From contig NZ_JWLC01000026.1 of the NCBI RefSeq assembly GCF_000813745.1, forward strand, positions 59,153 through 123,152: 64,000 bases of DNA, in the 5' to 3' direction. Positions within the stretch are counted from its first letter, which is position 1, and every line of letters starts with the position of its first letter. The notes beneath the pieces were generated by a model that was not told the origin of the DNA, searched no databases, and saw nothing but the letters and a program-made list of their open reading frames with translations. Both the position numbers and the translations under genes were made by a program. Source of the stretch: Leisingera sp. ANG-M1. GTDB taxonomy: Bacteria; Pseudomonadota; Alphaproteobacteria; Rhodobacterales; Rhodobacteraceae. Below are positions 59,395 through 64,000 of the stretch, piece by piece.

Positions 59395-61787
59395 AAACGT
59401 CGGCACGGGTTGTTGTCATTGGCGGCGGCGTGGTCGGCTGCTCCATCCTCTATCATCTGGCCAAGAATGGCTGGCGCGACGTGATGCTCTTGGAGCGGCA
59501 GGAGCTCACCTCCGGTTCCAGCTGGCACGCGGCCGGCGGGCTGTTCACCGTCGTCCGCCCCAACGCAGCAGCGGAGATGCACCGCTACACGTTCCAGATC
59601 TACCGCGAGCTGGAACAGGAACGCGGCCAGCCCTGCGGTTTCCACTTCACCGGCGGTCTCAACATCTGCCGTACCCAGGACGAGATCGACAGCAACGCCA
59701 TGATGCAAAGCGCCTGCCGCCGCTTGGGGATCGAGGGCCATTTCATCTCGCTGGAAGAGGCCAAGGAAAAGGCGCCGGTGCTGGACACCTCGCACATGAT
59801 CGGCGCCTTCTGGGAAGAGGAGGGCGGCCACGTCGACCCCGCTTCCGCCACCAACGCCTTTGCCGCTGCCGCCCGCGCAATGGGCGCAACCATCCAGCGC
59901 TTTACGCCGGTCACCGCCACCAATCAGCGCGCCGACGGCAGCTGGGACGTGGTGACGGACAAGGGCACTATTCACGCCGAGTACATCGTCAACGCCGCCG
60001 GTCTCTGGGGCCGTGAGGTCGCGCGAATGGCCGGGATCGAACTGCCGCTGATGCCGGTTGAGCACCACTATCTGGTGACCGAAAACATCCCACTGATCGG
60101 AAGCTTGGGCTTCGAGCTGCCGCAGATCAACGACAACGAAACCGGCTCCTACGCCCGCCAGGAAGGCATGGGGATGCTCTTGGGCGCCTATGAGGACAAG
60201 ATGACCCATTGGGCCAAGGACGGGACGCCCTTGGACTTCGGCCACGAACTCTTGCCCGACAACCTGGAATGCATGGAGTGGAACTTCGAGAAATCGGTCG
60301 AGATCATGCCCTGCCTGGGCGAGGCCGGCGTCAAACGGGTGATCAACGGCCCGATGATCTTCTCCCCCGACCTGTCGCCCCTCATCGGCCCGCACCCGGC
60401 CTTGCGCAACTATTTCTGCGCCAACGGGGTGATGGCCGGCTTCAACCAGGGCGGCGGCATTGGCCGGGTGATCGCCGAATGGATCATCGGCGGTGAGCCG
60501 GAGATCGACATCTTCAATTGGGATGTCGCCCGCTTCGGGGAGTTTGCGACCCAGAAATACACCGAGGAGATGACCCGGTATTTCTACGAAAACCGGTCGG
60601 AAAAGATCTTCCCCTACCAAAGCTTCCCAGCCGCCCGCCCGCAGACGAAGTCCCCGGTCCATGACCGTCTCGCCGCCGCAGGCGCGGTCTTCGGCACCGG
60701 CTTTGGCCGCGAACACGCCACCTGGTTCGCACCCGAAGGCACACCCGCTGAAGACAGCCTCACCTACCGCCAGCCCAACTGGTGGCAGCCGGTGGCCGAA
60801 GAGGGCAGGCGCCTGCGTGAAGGCGCCGGGCTGTTCGAATTCTCCGACATGGCCAAGTTCGAGGTCTCCGGACCCGGCGCCACCGCATGGCTCGACCGCC
60901 TCCTCGCCAACCGCTTGCCAAAACCGGGGCGCCTGTGTCTGACGCCAATGCTGTCGGAGAAGGGCAAGGTGATCGGCGACTTTACCGTTTCCAATCTTGG
61001 GGACCGCTATCTGATTGTCGGCACCTACACCATGCAGCTCGCCTACCTGCGCCACTTCCGCAAACACCTGCCCGCCGAGGGCGTCACGCTCCGGAACCTC
61101 TCGGATGAACTCTCCGGCCTCGCCCTGGCCGGCCCCAAGGCGCAATCCATCATGGCGGCGCTGACAGACCAGCCAATGGACACCGCCGCCTTCCGCTTCA
61201 TGGACGCCAAACAGATCAGCCTGGCAGGCGTACCGGACGTCATTGGCCTGCGCGTCTCCTACACTGGCGAGGCCGGCTATGAACTCTACATGCCCCCCGA
61301 ACACCAGCCGCAAATCTTCGACGCCTTGCGCGAATGCGGCGCGGACTTGTGCGGGTTGCGCGCCCTGATGATGCTGCGGCTCGAGAAAAGCTGGCCCGCC
61401 TGGGGGCTGGAGATCACCTCCGACTACTTCGCCCATGAATGCGGGATGATGCACCACGTCAAACTCGACAAAGGCGGTTTCATCGGCCGGGACGCGGCGC
61501 AGAACTACGCCCCCCCGCGCGAAATCCCCATCACTCTGACGGTCGAGGCCGGAGACCTCGCCATCTGGGGCGACGAAGCCATCTTTCTTGACGGCGCGCC
61601 GGTGGGCTATGTGTCCTCCGGCGGCTGGGGGCCGGTCACCGGCCAGCACATCGCCCTTGGCTATGTACCGCCAGAGACCCACCGCAAAGAGGGTGACTAT
61701 GCGGTTGAGATCTTTGGCAAACTCCACCGCGCCAAACTGCAACCCAAACCGCTCTATGACCCGGCAGGCAGCCGGATGCGCGCATAA
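59391..61787 (+). CDS. Dimethylglycine-dehydrogenase-like FAD/GcvT protein
   Basis: 798 aa. FAD motif VVVIGGGVVGCSILYHL at the N-terminus; SSWHAAGG (His46) matches the position of the covalent-FAD His in dimethylglycine/sarcosine dehydrogenases. Residues ~10-410 are DAO-type, ~415-470 FAO_M, ~480-795 GcvT-like with a C-terminal GCV_T_C part (GLEITSDYFAHECGMMHHV). Such proteins oxidatively demethylate N-methylglycines and transfer the C1 unit to THF. Here the partner genes are EETWAG small proteins and an MttB homologue. The start has a hairpin over its ribosome site and is coupled to an overlapping short frame. Confidence 0.85.
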   Translation: MKTSARVVVIGGGVVGCSILYHLAKNGWRDVMLLERQELTSGSSWHAAGGLFTVVRPNAAAEMHRYTFQIYRELEQERGQPCGFHFTGGLNICRTQDEIDSNAMMQSACRRLGIEGHFISLEEAKEKAPVLDTSHMIGAFWEEEGGHVDPASATNAFAAAARAMGATIQRFTPVTATNQRADGSWDVVTDKGTIHAEYIVNAAGLWGREVARMAGIELPLMPVEHHYLVTENIPLIGSLGFELPQINDNETGSYARQEGMGMLLGAYEDKMTHWAKDGTPLDFGHELLPDNLECMEWNFEKSVEIMPCLGEAGVKRVINGPMIFSPDLSPLIGPHPALRNYFCANGVMAGFNQGGGIGRVIAEWIIGGEPEIDIFNWDVARFGEFATQKYTEEMTRYFYENRSEKIFPYQSFPAARPQTKSPVHDRLAAAGAVFGTGFGREHATWFAPEGTPAEDSLTYRQPNWWQPVAEEGRRLREGAGLFEFSDMAKFEVSGPGATAWLDRLLANRLPKPGRLCLTPMLSEKGKVIGDFTVSNLGDRYLIVGTYTMQLAYLRHFRKHLPAEGVTLRNLSDELSGLALAGPKAQSIMAALTDQPMDTAAFRFMDAKQISLAGVPDVIGLRVSYTGEAGYELYMPPEHQPQIFDALRECGADLCGLRALMMLRLEKSWPAWGLEITSDYFAHECGMMHHVKLDKGGFIGRDAAQNYAPPREIPITLTVEAGDLAIWGDEAIFLDGAPVGYVSSGGWGPVTGQHIALGYVPPETHRKEGDYAVEIFGKLHRAKLQPKPLYDPAGSRMRA

Positions 61788-61797
61788 GGAGACGGAT

Positions 61798-61983
61798 ATG
61801 ACACCGATCATCAGGGAAGAAACCTGGGCCGGAACGGCAGGGCGCAATGCCGCCCTTCCGCAAACCCAATCAGGAGAGACGCCATGTCCCGCCGCCGCCG
61901 TTCTTCCCGCCAGCCCCGTAGCACCGGCTTCACCCAGCGCCCCTTTGGCGAGGTCCGCAGCCCGCTTGCCCCGACCGAACTGA
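61798..61983 (+). CDS. Small EETWAG-motif protein, copy 2 (61 aa)
   Basis: 61 aa, beginning MTPIIREETWAGTAGRN, behind the excellent ribosome site AAGGAGA, 10 nt after the DMGDH-like stop. The EETWAG peptide and 19 identical bases are shared with the copy at 59193. Its second half is Ala/Pro/Ser-rich and overlaps the start of mttB (out of frame), with the mttB ribosome site inside it, so it may act as a coupling leader. Because its last ~30 codons are antisense-like to mttB codon bias, only the N-terminal ~25 residues may matter. Unknown function. Confidence 0.45.
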   Translation: MTPIIREETWAGTAGRNAALPQTQSGETPCPAAAVLPASPVAPASPSAPLARSAARLPRPN

Positions 61984-63407
61984 TCTCTGCCGATCAGGTC
62001 GAAACCATCCACCACGCCAGCCTCAAGGTGCTGCGCGACATCGGCCTCAGGGTCGACAGCGCGGTTGCACGCGATCTTTTGGCCAAGGCCGGCGCCGATG
62101 TGGACAGCAGCGATAACCGCGTCCGCTTCGACCCCGCCATGGCCGAGGAGATGCTGACCGGCATCCCGTCTGAGTTCACCATCCACGCCCGCAACCCTGC
62201 AAAGACCCTCACCGTCGGCGGCAACTCCCTCACCTTCGCCACCGTCAGCGGCCCGTCCTTTGTCTCCGACCTCGACCGCGGCCGCCGCGCCGGGACGCTG
62301 GAGGACATGCGCAACTTCGTCAAACTCTCCGCCTCCCTCAACATCTTCCACCACGAGGGCGGGGCGGGCTGCGAGCCGCTGGAGCTGCCGCCGGAAACCC
62401 GCCATCTCGACATGATGCTGGCGCAGACGACGCTGTGCGATAAAGGCTGGCAGCCCTGCTGGCTGAACTCAACTGAGCGCGCCCGCGACTGCATCGAAAT
62501 GGCCAAGATCGCGCTGCAGATCGACGACGACGGCCTGCGCGCGCGGCCTGGCATCATCGGCGGCATCAACACCAACTCGCCGCTGCTGCTGGACGACAGC
62601 CAGGCCGAGGGGCTGATCGAATTCGCCCGCGCTGGCCAGCCGATCCACGTCACCCCCTTCACCCTGGCCGGCGCCATGAGCCCCGCCACCATCGGCGGCT
62701 CCCTTGTGCAGCAGAACGCCGAGGCGCTGGCCGGCATCATCCTCGGCCAGGCCGCCTGCCGTGGTGCGCCGGTGTTCTACGGCCATTTCACCTCCAACGT
62801 CGACATGAAGACCGGCTCCCCGGCCTTTGGCACACCTGAATACGCGCAATCCGTGCTGGTCTCCGGCCAGATGGCCCGGCGCTACGGCCTGCCGATCCGC
62901 TCCTCCAACACCACCGCATCTCCTTGCGTTGACGCCCAGGCCACCTACGAAAGCGACATGTCGATCAGCGCCTGCATCCAGGGCCATATCAACGTGATGA
63001 TGCACGCCGGCGGCTGGCTCGAAGGCGGGCTGACCTGCTCATTTGAAAAGCTGATCCTCGACGCTGAACTGCTGCAGATGCAGGCCGCGCTGCTGGATCC
63101 GATCGATCTCAGCGACGAAGCGCTCGGCCTTGATGCCATCGCCGAAGTCGGCCCCGCGGGCCATTTCTTCGGCACCGCCCACACGCTCGCCCGGTATGAG
63201 GATGCCTTCTACAGCCCAATCCTGTCCGACTGGCGCAACTATGAGACCTGGCGCGACGACGGCGCCAAATCCGCCACCCAGCGCGCCAATGAGATCTGGA
63301 AGCAGCTCTTGCGCGACTATGAAAAACCGCCCATCGACCCAGGTGTGGAGGAAGAGCTCGAGGCTTATGCCGCCAAACGCAAGGAACAGATCAGCGCGCA
63401 CGCCTGA
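61884..63407 (+). CDS. Non-pyrrolysine trimethylamine methyltransferase (MttB) family protein
   Basis: 507 aa, COG5598/MttB superfamily. Typical segments: ETIHHASLKVLRDIGLRV, IGGINTNSPLLLDDSQAEGL, PFTLAGAMSPATIGGSL and GEVRSPL at the start. The frame has no internal amber codon, so it is a non-pyrrolysine member (MtgB-like), which in known cases demethylates glycine betaine, proline betaine or similar. No corrinoid-binding protein or reductive activator is visible in the window. It is the last gene of the EETWAG/DMGDH operon; ribosome site AGGAGAGAC. A hairpin terminator follows at 63429-63450. Substrate unknown, quaternary amine likely. Confidence 0.8.
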   Translation: MSRRRRSSRQPRSTGFTQRPFGEVRSPLAPTELISADQVETIHHASLKVLRDIGLRVDSAVARDLLAKAGADVDSSDNRVRFDPAMAEEMLTGIPSEFTIHARNPAKTLTVGGNSLTFATVSGPSFVSDLDRGRRAGTLEDMRNFVKLSASLNIFHHEGGAGCEPLELPPETRHLDMMLAQTTLCDKGWQPCWLNSTERARDCIEMAKIALQIDDDGLRARPGIIGGINTNSPLLLDDSQAEGLIEFARAGQPIHVTPFTLAGAMSPATIGGSLVQQNAEALAGIILGQAACRGAPVFYGHFTSNVDMKTGSPAFGTPEYAQSVLVSGQMARRYGLPIRSSNTTASPCVDAQATYESDMSISACIQGHINVMMHAGGWLEGGLTCSFEKLILDAELLQMQAALLDPIDLSDEALGLDAIAEVGPAGHFFGTAHTLARYEDAFYSPILSDWRNYETWRDDGAKSATQRANEIWKQLLRDYEKPPIDPGVEEELEAYAAKRKEQISAHA

Positions 63408-63428
63408 CTCCCTGCCTGCAAACGCAAA

Positions 63429-63450
63429 CGCCCGCCAGGCGCGGCGGGCG
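63429..63450. terminator. Hairpin between mttB and ferredoxin genes
   Basis: CGCCCGCC (63429-63436) pairs with GGCGGGCG (63443-63450) with a 6-nt loop. No clear T tract, but its place between convergent genes suggests a bidirectional terminator. Confidence 0.45.
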
Positions 63451-63499
63451 GGACATTGCAGCGGGCGCGGCAGAAGACGCCGCGCCGCCAGTGCAAGCT

Positions 63500-64000
<501 letters not shown>

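Noticed and set aside
59349..62405. A 1018-codon open frame on the minus strand.
   Set aside because: It is antisense to the DMGDH-like and mttB genes, has no ribosome site or recognisable domain, and its composition is that of a GC-rich shadow frame.
61884..63407. Possible pyrrolysine-containing trimethylamine methyltransferase.
   Set aside because: The frame has no internal amber codon, so it is a non-pyrrolysine family member; no pyl genes are present.

Overview
The window is dense, GC-rich DNA with roughly 50 protein genes on both strands, mostly in tight operons with 1-11 nt overlaps. No gap between genes exceeds about 225 nt. The gene content suggests an alphaproteobacterium of the Rhodobacteraceae (Roseobacter group): a periplasm-facing urate hydroxylase PuuD, a PuuE-UraD fusion, a heterotetrameric sarcosine-oxidase-type complex, non-pyrrolysine MttB next to a dimethylglycine-dehydrogenase-like protein, and many LysR regulators. 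That placement is inference from gene content; no rRNA or other marker gene is present. I saw no tRNA, rRNA, CRISPR array, insertion sequence or phage gene.

Layout. (1) 1-14778 is a purine catabolic island: xanthine/guanine permeases, guanine deaminase, xanthine dehydrogenase XdhABC, urate hydroxylase PuuD, 5-hydroxyisourate hydrolase UraH, an allantoinase/OHCU decarboxylase fusion (PuuE-UraD) and ureidoglycolate lyase AllA, with two paralogous LysR regulators. A TTTCA-N9-TGAAA dyad recurs in its divergent promoters. Together these take guanine/xanthine to allantoin and allantoate; an allantoicase is not in view. (2) 14863-17806 is a divergent pair, a URO-D-superfamily protein and a MocR regulator. 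(3) 17813-19524 holds two uncharacterised exported/soluble proteins (DUF5666- and DUF6502-like). (4) 19676-23435 is an unusual operon of a stand-alone adenylation enzyme, a membrane flavoreductase and an enoyl-CoA hydratase behind two perfect dyads. (5) 23439-27751 holds MarC, a two-component system with a divergent DegP-type protease, and a small YjdI-like ferredoxin. (6) 27845-34181 is the 2-aminoethylphosphonate pathway PhnW-PhnA-PhnY plus PbfA with a LysR regulator. (7) 34178-43412 links a CobW-type GTPase, a YtcJ-type amidohydrolase, a GcvA-like LysR regulator, a PotABCD-type importer and a GlcD-type oxidase; a 16-bp site repeated in opposite orientation ties both halves to one regulator.

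(8) 43574-64000 looks like one large catabolic locus for an N-methylated or peptide-like compound. It has a SoxBDAG-type complex with a Rieske oxygenase, an operon of poorly known enzymes (an M29/NicX-like protein, a carboxymuconolactone-decarboxylase-like protein, a PhyH-type dioxygenase), a glutathione transferase, a Dpp/Opp-type importer with its substrate-binding protein, a GntR/FCD regulator, a DMGDH-like flavoprotein, a non-pyrrolysine MttB homologue, a [2Fe-2S] ferredoxin and the end of glutathione-dependent formaldehyde dehydrogenase. Five copies of a CTGTGATCACAG operator sit in three promoter regions of this locus and predict a single GntR regulon. Two short genes encoding a shared EETWAG motif stand immediately ahead of the DMGDH-like and MttB genes; these and the corrinoid-free MttB/DMGDH pair are the most likely undescribed biology here.

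How it fits together: the island breaks down several nitrogen- and phosphorus-bearing small molecules (purines, phosphonates, polyamine-like and N-methylated compounds) to ammonia, glyoxylate, acetate, phosphate and one-carbon units, each module with its own transporter and/or local regulator.
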